Below, in pieces: positions 25,453-33,164 of a DNA stretch of 58,603 nt (positions are counted from its first letter, which is position 1; each line of letters opens with the position of its first letter). A program made the translations under genes and the position numbers. Below the pieces are notes generated by a model. The model saw only the letters and a program-made list of their open reading frames with translations. It was not told the origin of the DNA and searched no databases. The DNA comes from CALFCX01 sp041650595 (lineage in GTDB: Bacteria > Margulisbacteria > WOR-1 > JAKLHX01): NCBI GenBank assembly GCA_041650595.1, contig JBAZKW010000014.1, forward strand, positions 1 to 58,603, in the 5' to 3' direction.

Positions 25453-26415
25453 TTATGCGTCTACCTTCAAAAGATGAGCAAAGTACTTGTCGATGACTTT
25501 CTCATCGACGTTCTGGCGCACGCGGAAGATATCACTGCGATGCTTCTCGTCCCGATACGACTCGACTGTCGCATTGTCGGGTGAGTCGGATACCCACAAG
25601 AAGGTCCTTCCCACGCTGGGTTGAATCAGGTTCTGGCCGTCTTCGGCAACTACCCCGACCATAGCATAATCGTCGTTCCAGATATCGGCGCTTATGAAAG
25701 TCTGTCCTTCCTTGGCGCTGTTGTAAATTGCCTTCCCCACGACTATCTTCTTCAATCCCAGGATATCCGCTAATGCATTGAGGATTTCCGCCTCCGTCAA
25801 ACGGGCAACGTACTTAATCGAATCCTTAATGCCGGTATTATCCAGCAACCGGTCGATGTTTGCCTTGTTGCAGATAAGCGCGTTGGGGTCAATTCCGCAG
25901 TTCGACCTGACCTTTTCTCTTGCCGCACGCACCTGGCCGATAACATCGGATGCGATGTCGTCCCAGGGATTGGCAGAGTGATCGGTGTAAAGATCCGCTC
26001 CCGTCCATGTCGAGATATTGAAAAGAAGCTCCGCAACCCTTCTTTCCTGCGCCTGCATTAACCGGCGAGCCGTAATCTGCGATGTAATAAGCTCTGCGTC
26101 GAAATCGGACGCGTACATCTCTCTTTCGCCGTCATCCAATGCCCCTTCAAGACCGTGCTCTTCGCACTTGTAGGAAAGATCCTTTGCCTCGAACCCGTCA
26201 CGGTTGTATGCACTGCGCGGCGCACGCTTGGTATCCGCGTCCCGTGTTATGCTTTCCCTGGTGATAGCCGAGAAAGATGACTCTTTCTTTTTGGTCTTAA
26301 AAATCGGCAGGCAAATCGACCCGATAAACTCTTTTGCCTGCTCCACATACTCCATAACCGCCACGCCTAATTCAAGGCGCGGTTTTGCATGAGTTCCTGA
26401 ATATTCAACGCCCAT
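25453..26415 (-). CDS. major capsid protein
   Basis: The 320-residue protein follows a decoration gene and protease, as in lambda-like heads. It has an N-terminal arm (SSFSAITRESITRDADT), a long helix region (residues about 85-150) and a late region GQTFISADIW, NLIQPSVGRTFLWV, consistent with an HK97-fold capsid protein. It is predicted to form the icosahedral shell. The family is inferred from context and layout; the sequence is not close to well-known examples. Confidence 0.75.
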   Translation of the reverse strand: MGVEYSGTHAKPRLELGVAVMEYVEQAKEFIGSICLPIFKTKKKESSFSAITRESITRDADTKRAPRSAYNRDGFEAKDLSYKCEEHGLEGALDDGEREMYASDFDAELITSQITARRLMQAQERRVAELLFNISTWTGADLYTDHSANPWDDIASDVIGQVRAAREKVRSNCGIDPNALICNKANIDRLLDNTGIKDSIKYVARLTEAEILNALADILGLKKIVVGKAIYNSAKEGQTFISADIWNDDYAMVGVVAEDGQNLIQPSVGRTFLWVSDSPDNATVESYRDEKHRSDIFRVRQNVDEKVIDKYFAHLLKVDA

Positions 26416-26459
26416 TTTTGTCCCTCCTTTTTTTGGAAACTCTTATTTTCAAATTGCTC

Positions 26460-26828
26460 CTATGAGCCCATGATCGCTTCAATAATATCTCCGTCCGCTG
26501 TCGTAGCCTCAAGCGCGGTGCCCCTGATTGTCCCTGCGCCCGGATCCGTATCCTGAACCTTGCCGTCGGCCCCGGCGTAAATGGAAGCTCCGGCCGCCAT
26601 TGCCTCATTGGCGGTAACCTTGAAGGTCCTGCCGGTAGTAATCAAGGCAACGGTTACCATGTCTCCGACAGCCTCGGCTTTTATCTGAGTAATGCCGATA
26701 CAGGCCTCATCCGCGTCGGCATACTCAACCTGGCTGCCGCTTCCGGCGCTCAGCTTTACCCGGCGGTAAGCTTCCAATACTTCTCCGGCCGTAAAAGTCT
26801 TTAAACCGTTTTCTATTTGCTGTGACAT
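26460..26828 (-). CDS. capsid decoration protein (DUF2190-like)
   Basis: The 122-residue protein starts MSQQIENGLKTFTAGEVLEA and shows a small beta-rich fold with GASIYAGADGKV and a TRGTALEA-like strand. This resembles decoration/cement proteins of the DUF2190 group that sit directly before the capsid gene. It would stabilise the expanded head. Confidence 0.7.
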   Translation of the reverse strand: MSQQIENGLKTFTAGEVLEAYRRVKLSAGSGSQVEYADADEACIGITQIKAEAVGDMVTVALITTGRTFKVTANEAMAAGASIYAGADGKVQDTDPGAGTIRGTALEATTADGDIIEAIMGS

Positions 26829-26884
26829 TTTTATCCCTCCTTCGTTTTGAAAGTGACTTTATGGTTCGACAAGCTCACCACAAG

Positions 26885-27304
26885 TTATTTCTTTGTTGTT
26901 TTCTCTGCCGTCGCTTTTAAGGCATCGGTCATGCTTCCGCCGTGCTCTGCCTGATAAGCCTTTGCCCGGTCAAGATGGCTCTTTGCGCCTTTTTCGGGAT
27001 CACCGGCATCAGGCCCAAGATTGGACGGCGCGTTCTTCTCCAGCTCCGCAAGCCTCTTGTCCTTGAACTTGACCAGGGCAACTTCGACGCTGTCGCCTTT
27101 TTCTATGGCCTCGCTGGCAAGATCTTCCATGCCTTCGAACCCCTTGGCCTCTTTCAAGATAGCAAGGACTCTTTCACGCTCCTGCTTCACTCCCGCGTCC
27201 AGGTTTTCTTTTACTCCGGACTCCTTGCCTTCCTTCAAAAGGGCATCAGCCAAATCAGACCTTTCGGCCTTTAACGTTTCCAGTGTTAATTCAGTAAGCT
27301 CCAT
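26885..27304 (-). CDS. nested in-frame scaffold protein (Nu3-like)
   Basis: An ATG at 27304 in the protease frame has a very good ribosome site (GGAGGTG, 27311-27317) exactly 6 bases upstream. Translation from here would give a 139-residue helical, acidic scaffold equal to the C-terminal part of the protease. Lambda C/Nu3 is organised in the same nested way. The existence of the product is inferred from the ribosome site. Confidence 0.6.
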   Translation of the reverse strand: MELTELTLETLKAERSDLADALLKEGKESGVKENLDAGVKQERERVLAILKEAKGFEGMEDLASEAIEKGDSVEVALVKFKDKRLAELEKNAPSNLGPDAGDPEKGAKSHLDRAKAYQAEHGGSMTDALKATAEKTTKK

Positions 27305-27916
27305 GTTATCCACCTCCTTCGTTTTGTTTTCTATAATCTCGACATCCAAATCTATGTTATCGCCCTTATCCTTAAGAGCGCTTGCTGAGGTATTCTCATC
27401 AGCTCCCAAAGCACAAAAAGAGACCTCTCTCAAGACGGACTTCCTGAATATCGTCCCGGGCCCCTTAAGCTTCCTGCCGTTTACTTCGGCTGTTTCTCCT
27501 TCCTTGACCCTCTCGATTACGAGGGGCGGAATGTAAATAGAAGCTTGCCAAGGGAAGCCTTCGTCGGCGAGTTCCAAAGCCTGTATGCCGTCCTCGGTTC
27601 TTCCTGAGAAGATACCCTCAGCAACGATACCTCTTTCTTCATCTATGTTAATGCCTTCGGTCCAGCCGACGATGCGGTTGGAATTGTGTTCCCGCAACGC
27701 TGGCTTTTTCTTCCGGCCGATTGAAACTCCGGATAAATCTATGGCAAGATTTCCCCAGAGCCAGTGGTTAAGCATGACTTTGCCGCTATGGGCGATCATG
27801 CTGAATTTGCGCTTCTTTGTTTTTTCTCCTTCCTGCGATGCCAGAATTTCAACAGGCACATCTTCTTCCCTGAACTTCAAAGCCGCCTTTGGTATCTTTT
27901 CGGTTTTATATGGCAT
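26885..27916 (-). CDS. prohead maturation protease with scaffold domain
   Basis: The 343-residue protein has an N-terminal HK97-type prohead protease: ALREHNSNRIVGWTEG (His) and SVLREVSFCALGADENT (Ser), within about 200 residues. The last 139 residues are charged and helical (AERSDLADALLKEGKESGV), like a scaffold. It would cut scaffold and itself after shell assembly. The lower half can be made separately from an internal start. Located between a small ORF and the decoration gene. Confidence 0.8.
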   Translation of the reverse strand: MPYKTEKIPKAALKFREEDVPVEILASQEGEKTKKRKFSMIAHSGKVMLNHWLWGNLAIDLSGVSIGRKKKPALREHNSNRIVGWTEGINIDEERGIVAEGIFSGRTEDGIQALELADEGFPWQASIYIPPLVIERVKEGETAEVNGRKLKGPGTIFRKSVLREVSFCALGADENTSASALKDKGDNIDLDVEIIENKTKEVDNMELTELTLETLKAERSDLADALLKEGKESGVKENLDAGVKQERERVLAILKEAKGFEGMEDLASEAIEKGDSVEVALVKFKDKRLAELEKNAPSNLGPDAGDPEKGAKSHLDRAKAYQAEHGGSMTDALKATAEKTTKK

Positions 27917-27930
27917 ATTTGTTCCTCCTT

Positions 27931-28281
27931 TTAATCGACTAATTTCCCTTCGACGTATCCTTTATCGATAAGGAATTTTGCTATAATTTCCGTTATGTCG
28001 TCTGCCAATGTCTTCGCTGTGGTCTTGCTATTCCTCATCTCGTCATATTCCCTGCCTTCAATCCTGAACTCCTGACCGGGCCAGTTGGGAACCTCGACAT
28101 AAACCCCGTCTTGCTTAAAGCATTTGGCCGTATAGACGATAAAATAACCCGGCTTCTCCCGATGCTGGCCAAAGCGGTAAATTTCTTCCTCGTATTTGCA
28201 GATCCTCAAGTGAGTAGCCTGATCCTGCCTGTAAATACCGACCGGTAAACTTTCTGGATTTTTAAGCTCTATTACTTTCAT
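27931..28281 (-). CDS. unknown protein beside the glycosyltransferase
   Basis: The 116-residue product begins MKVIELKNPESLPVGIYRQD and has several aromatic-rich strands (GQHREKPGYFIVYTAKCF). It overlaps the glycosyltransferase end by 4 bases and ends 15 bases before the protease start, so it is co-transcribed with both. No family is recognised; a partner of the glycosyltransferase is possible. Confidence 0.45.
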   Translation of the reverse strand: MKVIELKNPESLPVGIYRQDQATHLRICKYEEEIYRFGQHREKPGYFIVYTAKCFKQDGVYVEVPNWPGQEFRIEGREYDEMRNSKTTAKTLADDITEIIAKFLIDKGYVEGKLVD

Positions 28282-29477
28282 GTCATCGATAAATAAATAT
28301 CTCTGGTTTTCCCGGCGATTTCTTTCCAGGAATATCGCCTTGCCGTTTCTTTTGCATTCTCTAATTTTTTTGTATCTGCCTTATGGCTTCTGATGGTGTT
28401 GACCAAATTCTCTGTAGTGGATTCAATCAATGTCGAGTTATCGCCATTACAAAATTCTTTCAAGCCTCCGGTGTTACTTACTATCAAAGGCACTCCCATG
28501 CCCATCCATTCCAGGGCCGTGATCCCAAATGGCTCATGCAAAGAAGGCATGATCCCGATGTCGGCAATCTTCATCAGTTTCCATTTATCTTCCTGCGGAC
28601 AGAAATTAAGCCATTCGAAGTTCGAGCATGAATCTTTCATCTTTTTGATTTCATCGGCAAGCGGATTGCACGGCTCCAGTGTCGGCGAAAGCGCGGAGAT
28701 CAAAACAAAATGATGATCCGGCATTCGTTTGACCGCTTCCAAAATCTGCCAGACGCCTTTGGTCGGGACCATGCGGCCCACGAAAACCACGAGGGGCTTT
28801 TCGTATTTCTTTTTTAGCTCCTCGTCGTATGGGATAGTCTGCAGGAATTCGTAATCCACTCCGTTGGGAACTACTTCGATTTTATCTTCCAGCCAGTACT
28901 CATCCTGCAAGGCCTGTTTGTAATACTCTGATACGGTCAATATCTTATTAGCGGCATACAAGGCCGAACCTTCCTGCTGGATGTCGTAAACATAAAACGG
29001 ATCCTCCGGAAACCTGTCGTGTGATAAAAACAAATTGAGATGGCAGGATAAAAGAACCGGGCACCGATACAAAGCCCTTAAGTGCTTGGCAACAGCCCAA
29101 AGGTTGGTATCGTGCAAATGGATAAGATCGAATTTCTCATGCCCGAGAAAAGCAAGGGCATTCTCGAGAAAGATATCATCCGTAATCATCTTCTGCAGAA
29201 ACCCGATCCTGGTCAGAAGCTGGTTGGTGTTATAAACCTCAAGCAACCGGTAATTATCCGGCTCGTGTTTCCAATCCCCGGGCTTAACGCGCTTTTTTTC
29301 GTCTCCCATCAGATAAAGCCCGCCCTCCTGCGTGTAATAATCGGCCGAGAGAAGCGTCAACTCTATATCCCCGAACCTCCTCAACTCATCGCATAGATAG
29401 CGCGTATGCACACCTAAGCCGCCGTTGTTATCAAACGGACTGCCGTTAATTAGCATGAGGATTTTATTTGTAGACAT
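28278..29477 (-). CDS. GT4-family glycosyltransferase inside the head gene cluster
   Basis: The 399-residue GT-B enzyme has GGLGVHTRYLCDEL near the N-terminus, VVPNGVDYEFL, VVFVGRMVPTKGV and the acidic EX7E site in SLHEPFGITALEWMGMGVP (about residues 310-330), as in GT4 enzymes that retain anomeric configuration and use nucleotide sugars. No transmembrane segment is visible. It lies among virion structural genes, overlapping its neighbours by 4 and 14 bases. A role in glycosylating a virion or host surface component is inferred. Confidence 0.85.
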   Translation of the reverse strand: MSTNKILMLINGSPFDNNGGLGVHTRYLCDELRRFGDIELTLLSADYYTQEGGLYLMGDEKKRVKPGDWKHEPDNYRLLEVYNTNQLLTRIGFLQKMITDDIFLENALAFLGHEKFDLIHLHDTNLWAVAKHLRALYRCPVLLSCHLNLFLSHDRFPEDPFYVYDIQQEGSALYAANKILTVSEYYKQALQDEYWLEDKIEVVPNGVDYEFLQTIPYDEELKKKYEKPLVVFVGRMVPTKGVWQILEAVKRMPDHHFVLISALSPTLEPCNPLADEIKKMKDSCSNFEWLNFCPQEDKWKLMKIADIGIMPSLHEPFGITALEWMGMGVPLIVSNTGGLKEFCNGDNSTLIESTTENLVNTIRSHKADTKKLENAKETARRYSWKEIAGKTRDIYLSMT

Positions 29478-29961
29478 GGTAGTTTCCTTTTATGGTTACG
29501 GTCGCGTCCTGCGTGGTATGGGCGTTTTGGAGAACTAACTCAATCGTATTTCCCACGATCTGCACACTCTTGATCCTCACCAACTGCCAACCCGTATTGT
29601 TATAAAAATTCCCCGAGAGAAAACCGTCGTCCTCGTAAGCATATGCCTTCACCCACCAGTCGTAAAAAACGCAAAGGCTGATCATGTTATAGTTTCTGCC
29701 CGTACTCTGGGCTTTGGCATTGTTTATGTCGGTGGTAAACATGATATAAGAATGCGCCCTTCTCCAGGACGAGACCGCCGCCTGGGGAACGTACAAAAGC
29801 AGATGCCCCATCTTGTAATCCGATCGGCTTAAAGGGATGACAAGCGTATAAGTTTCACCTGCCGGAACCGGCTGGTTCGTACAACCGAAAGTTCCTTCTT
29901 CCCGGCCGTCTTTTTTGACCACGTCCAGCTTGCCGGTTATGGGATTGAATTTCATAGGCAT
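29464..29961 (-). CDS. unknown beta-rich phage protein
   Basis: The 165-residue protein starts MPMKFNPITGKLDVVKKDG and is rich in aromatic residues and beta strands (GFLSGNFYNNTGW, then LVRIKSVQIVG). It is 1 base from the upstream gene and its end overlaps the glycosyltransferase by 14 bases. Its N-terminal FNPITGKLD phrase is common in phage virion proteins. A minor virion protein is the best guess. Confidence 0.5.
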   Translation of the reverse strand: MPMKFNPITGKLDVVKKDGREEGTFGCTNQPVPAGETYTLVIPLSRSDYKMGHLLLYVPQAAVSSWRRAHSYIMFTTDINNAKAQSTGRNYNMISLCVFYDWWVKAYAYEDDGFLSGNFYNNTGWQLVRIKSVQIVGNTIELVLQNAHTTQDATVTIKGNYHVYK

Positions 29962-29962
29962 A

Positions 29963-30799
29963 TCAAGCCCTCGTTATGGTTTCGATTTCATTGTCCGCGT
30001 TATAAGCCAAAGTCAGGGCCGCAACCGTGGCTCCCGAAACGCCGCCTTTTTTATAGGTCACGGTTTCGATTTCTCCCCGGCCGTCACCCGAAGATACATA
30101 AGTCAAAGCGATATAATCGTAAGCCGGAATCTCGAAACCGATTAATTTTCGCAACTCCGTTAAAACAGCGCTGTCGCTTCCGCCGCCGACATAAACATTT
30201 CCGGCCCGGTAAAATCTTTCGCCGTCTTCGGTTACCAGCCTGACCGGTATCGCCTCTTTAGGTTTTATGTTTTTAATAATGCCGTTAAAAATAGTTGTCT
30301 TGACCTGCTTGAAAAAACTCTCATTGGAATCTTTGGCGAGTTTGAATAATTTCTTAAAATCGAACTCTTTATACCAGACAGGTTTTTTGACACTTACTTC
30401 CTCGGGGTGTTTCTCGGGTTTTATTTCTTTTAAATTGGAAACCCTTATCTCTTTGGGATGTTCTTGTTTAAAATCTTCCAGGTTGGATACTTTTACCTCA
30501 CTGACAGCAGGCGGAAAGTTGTTGACCGACACCTTAAGCTCTTTGCTAAACACCTCCTGATATTTATTCAGAGCATCTATCAGTCTGCCTATCTCGCTCT
30601 TGATGTCCTTGAACGTCCCGGAATCTTTTTGCCCTTCTTTTATCAGCTCGCAAACCCTGCCGATGATGTTGGCGATATCTTTCTGTCGTTCCAAAGACTG
30701 CAAAAGAAAAATATTTCTTTCTAAATTATCGTCTGCGGTTTCCGTACCCAATAACCGGCTGATTTTATTTCTTTCCAAAAGGGCTTGTTTTTTATCCAT
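29963..30799 (-). CDS. unknown phage protein with helical head and beta-rich tail
   Basis: The 278-residue product has a helical N-terminal half (MDKKQALLERNKISRLLG), a Pro/Lys/Glu-rich central linker with repeated VSNL/EVKVSN phrases, and a C-terminal beta part (YIALTYVSSGDGRG) that ends in an NADNEIETITRA-like segment. It overlaps the portal gene by 8 bases. Likely a virion-associated protein; no family match is claimed. Confidence 0.5.
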   Translation of the reverse strand: MDKKQALLERNKISRLLGTETADDNLERNIFLLQSLERQKDIANIIGRVCELIKEGQKDSGTFKDIKSEIGRLIDALNKYQEVFSKELKVSVNNFPPAVSEVKVSNLEDFKQEHPKEIRVSNLKEIKPEKHPEEVSVKKPVWYKEFDFKKLFKLAKDSNESFFKQVKTTIFNGIIKNIKPKEAIPVRLVTEDGERFYRAGNVYVGGGSDSAVLTELRKLIGFEIPAYDYIALTYVSSGDGRGEIETVTYKKGGVSGATVAALTLAYNADNEIETITRA

Positions 30800-32537
30800 C
30801 GACTAAAACCTTCTCCAGCCTGGTCTTTATACCGGCCAGTTCATTCTTTAAGTTACTGTTATCGTTTCCCATCTTCACAAGTTCACTGCTTAACTGCTCG
30901 TTCTTCCTTACGACTTCTTCGGCGTCTTTCAGGATTTCCCTGATTTCTTCTTCTTGTTTCGCTCCCTCTTTCTTTTCTTCTTCCTCATCCGAAGAATTTT
31001 TTGAGTTAACGGCCGTTTCCGGAAGGCCGAGTTCCTTTCGTTTCTGTTCTTCGCGCGCCCTCTGTTCCAAAATCTCCTCCCAGTCCTTTCCCTGTCCGGC
31101 GGCTTCATCAGCCAGGCTCGATATGTTCCCCGTGATCGCCTCTTTGGATGCCTTAACTTCCTTAAGCGGATCTACCCATGACCAGCCGGGAGCTATCCAC
31201 CTTGCCCTTACCCAGTCGAGCCGCTTATCATAAAAATTATTGGCTTTTAATTCTCCCCTCAGATAAGCTTCTTCCAAAAGCATCTCCCAAACCGGCTGGC
31301 AGAGTTTCTGGGCTAACCATTCCTGCCTGACTTTGAAATATCTCCTGGCCTCCAGTAAGGCGGCTCTTGCGCTCGAATAATTTGTTTTGGAAAAATCTTT
31401 TGCGACAAGCTCATAAGGAAGACCCAGCGCCGCAGAGATCGCCCGTAAGATCCTATCCACGAACGGCTCGAACGTCGCGCTCGGTCTCTGCGGATTAAAT
31501 GATGTAATTGATTCGCCCGGCATTAAATGCTTGATCATGCCGGGTTCCAAAGATTCGATCATCTGCCCCGATTGGTTTTTTTCGTATGCGGAATTGACCG
31601 CAACATCCATCGATGATTCGGATGTTATGAAAAGTGAAAAGCATGCCGCAATACGCGCGGCAACGAGTTCTGCCTCGGCATACTCTGCCAGGTCTTTGAA
31701 ATAAGTAAGCACCGGCGCAAAGAAAGGAACGCCCCTTGTCTGTCCGGAACGTAAAACATAATACAAATGAAAGATATTCCTTCTGCCGTATTCGCCTTTA
31801 GCCTTAATCTCCATGTATTGCCTTGCTTCTTCTCTCGTCCTGTAGCTGACATCGCCCGGATGTGTCTTTTGGATGAAATAAGAAACCGGTTCGCCTTTTT
31901 CGCCGATCCTCACTCCCGACCTGACCGACTTATCGCTTTTTTTATCGGACGGGGTATTGAGCCTGTCCGACTCTATCAACTGCAGGGCCAGTGAATAAGG
32001 CCTGCCTTTTTGTTTCAGCATCAGGGGAACGATTATCGCCTCGCCGTTCTCGAGTATCTGCCTGTCCACCAGCTGCTGTATTTCGTAAAAGTCCATGCGT
32101 TCTCCGGCATCGGCGTAAGGCGTCCACAATTTCCAAATTCTTTCGGCTTTTCTCTGAAAGTTATCTGCCGACTTCTCGCTTATACCCAGAGAATCCTTAT
32201 CCACCCGGCACTGGGGCCGGATGCCGGTCCCGATTACATTCGTGGTCATCGTGGAAGTTATCCCTGAAGCATGCGCGTCGTTTCTATTTAAGTCACGGCT
32301 GCGTTCCCGGATATCGGATAACTCAGGCAACAAATCCTGGTCTGCCGAACCTCCACCGGGAAGCCAGGAAGAACGCAGACGATTCCTGCCTGCTCCCTTG
32401 TAAGCGCCGAACTTATGTGAAATATTTATTGCCTCCCGGTACATCCTGCGCTTGAACCCGGCCCTGGGGGAGAAAAACGAAATGACGTTGTCTATACCGG
32501 TGGTTATTCTTTCTGAAAGTTTTTGTTTGTCTTTCAT
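30792..32537 (-). CDS. portal protein, lambda gpB type
   Basis: The 581-residue protein begins with MKDKQKLSERITTGIDN and has the portal core segments RSSWLPGGGSADQDL, TSTMTTNVIGTGIRPQCR and SARAALLEARRYFKVRQEW found in lambda-family portals. It makes the 12-part ring at one capsid vertex through which DNA enters. The C-terminal part is a charged coiled coil (EEEEKKEGAKQEEEI). It overlaps the gpW-like gene by 4 bases. Confidence 0.9.
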   Translation of the reverse strand: MKDKQKLSERITTGIDNVISFFSPRAGFKRRMYREAINISHKFGAYKGAGRNRLRSSWLPGGGSADQDLLPELSDIRERSRDLNRNDAHASGITSTMTTNVIGTGIRPQCRVDKDSLGISEKSADNFQRKAERIWKLWTPYADAGERMDFYEIQQLVDRQILENGEAIIVPLMLKQKGRPYSLALQLIESDRLNTPSDKKSDKSVRSGVRIGEKGEPVSYFIQKTHPGDVSYRTREEARQYMEIKAKGEYGRRNIFHLYYVLRSGQTRGVPFFAPVLTYFKDLAEYAEAELVAARIAACFSLFITSESSMDVAVNSAYEKNQSGQMIESLEPGMIKHLMPGESITSFNPQRPSATFEPFVDRILRAISAALGLPYELVAKDFSKTNYSSARAALLEARRYFKVRQEWLAQKLCQPVWEMLLEEAYLRGELKANNFYDKRLDWVRARWIAPGWSWVDPLKEVKASKEAITGNISSLADEAAGQGKDWEEILEQRAREEQKRKELGLPETAVNSKNSSDEEEEKKEGAKQEEEIREILKDAEEVVRKNEQLSSELVKMGNDNSNLKNELAGIKTRLEKVLVDG

Positions 32538-32740
32538 GACGGATTATCGAATCCTGCGTATGTCGTGGTATCTTTCGATCCTGCTATTTCCCGCTTGAGT
32601 TGGTCGCGCCATTCTCTCAATTCTTTGATTTGCCGGTGAGTTACTGTCCTGCCGCCGATAGAATAAGACTGCGCGCCGCCTACCAAGGCATTGATAGCCG
32701 TCTCGACATTATCAAGCATTTCCTGTTTCGTAAGTGCCAC
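32534..32740 (-). CDS. gpW-like head-tail joining protein
   Basis: The 68-residue product (GTG start at 32740, GGAGG 8 bases upstream) begins MALTKQEMLDNVETAINAL and includes YSIGGRTVTHRQIKELREWRD, matching lambda gpW/DUF6148-like connector proteins. A TTG 6 bases upstream would leave almost no ribosome spacing. It lies right after the leader terminator. Confidence 0.75.
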   Translation of the reverse strand: MALTKQEMLDNVETAINALVGGAQSYSIGGRTVTHRQIKELREWRDQLKREIAGSKDTTTYAGFDNPS

Positions 32741-32762
32741 TGGCAAATCCTCCTTTACCCAA

Positions 32763-32859
32763 TAAAAAAGCCCGAATCTCGCTCGTGCACGAGAAACGGG
32801 CTTTTCTTTAGTATTGGGCGCGCTTACAGGACTGATCAGATCCTTCGCGCGATACTTAT
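32763..32859 (-). ncRNA. candidate phage small RNA or gpW leader attenuator
   Basis: Starting about 7 bases after a good promoter, the RNA of roughly 97 bases would fold into a long interrupted hairpin (GUAU-AUAC, GCGC-GCGC and AGGA-UCCU arms around CUGAUCAG), then a strong terminator hairpin with a U run. It either is a free small RNA or a leader whose terminator controls gpW and portal. The sequence is untranslated and not recognised as a known family. Confidence 0.4.
32764..32806 (-). terminator. strong bidirectional rho-independent terminator before gpW
   Basis: On the minus strand GCCCG and CGGGC flank a loop containing the palindrome CTCGTGCACGAG, followed by TTTTTT. Flanking CCCAATA and TATTGGG can extend the stem, and on the plus strand TTTTCTTT follows. 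It lies just ahead of the gpW ribosome site. Confidence 0.85.
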
Positions 32860-32865
32860 AACTTT

Positions 32866-32894
32866 ATATTACTCAATAGAATTTTCATTTTCAA
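32866..32894 (-). promoter_or_regulatory. strong sigma-70 promoter upstream of gpW
   Basis: On the minus strand TTGAAA (32889-32894) and TAATAT (32866-32871) are separated by exactly 17 bases. Transcription would start near 32859 and enter the structured leader. Confidence 0.7.
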
Positions 32895-32921
32895 ATAGTC
32901 GTTACTACAAAATGGAAAATG

Positions 32922-33164
32922 TCATTTCTCGTAATCTTTCTCGACGGACTTAAAATTATACCCGCAGTCCCTGCAGTAGTGATAACGGACCGGCGGATGA
33001 GAACCGTAACATTTTACGTTTTTGCTGTTGCACTTCGGACACCTCAAAGGAATAAATACGACTCCATAACCCCGGTCATTTTTTTCCGGATGTTGCGGCT
33101 GATCTTCCTGAAAGTTATCATTATTCCTTAACCAATTGCTTCTTTTCTCAAGCCATCGTCCCAT
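32922..33164 (-). CDS. zinc ribbon protein next to terminase
   Basis: The 80-residue protein has a four-Cys ribbon, RCPKCNSKNVKCYG and YHYCRDCGYNFK. Similar small zinc proteins (Ogr/Com-like) regulate phage late genes or translation. It begins immediately after the terminase stop. Regulator or packaging accessory roles are both possible. Confidence 0.6.
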   Translation of the reverse strand: MGRWLEKRSNWLRNNDNFQEDQPQHPEKNDRGYGVVFIPLRCPKCNSKNVKCYGSHPPVRYHYCRDCGYNFKSVEKDYEK

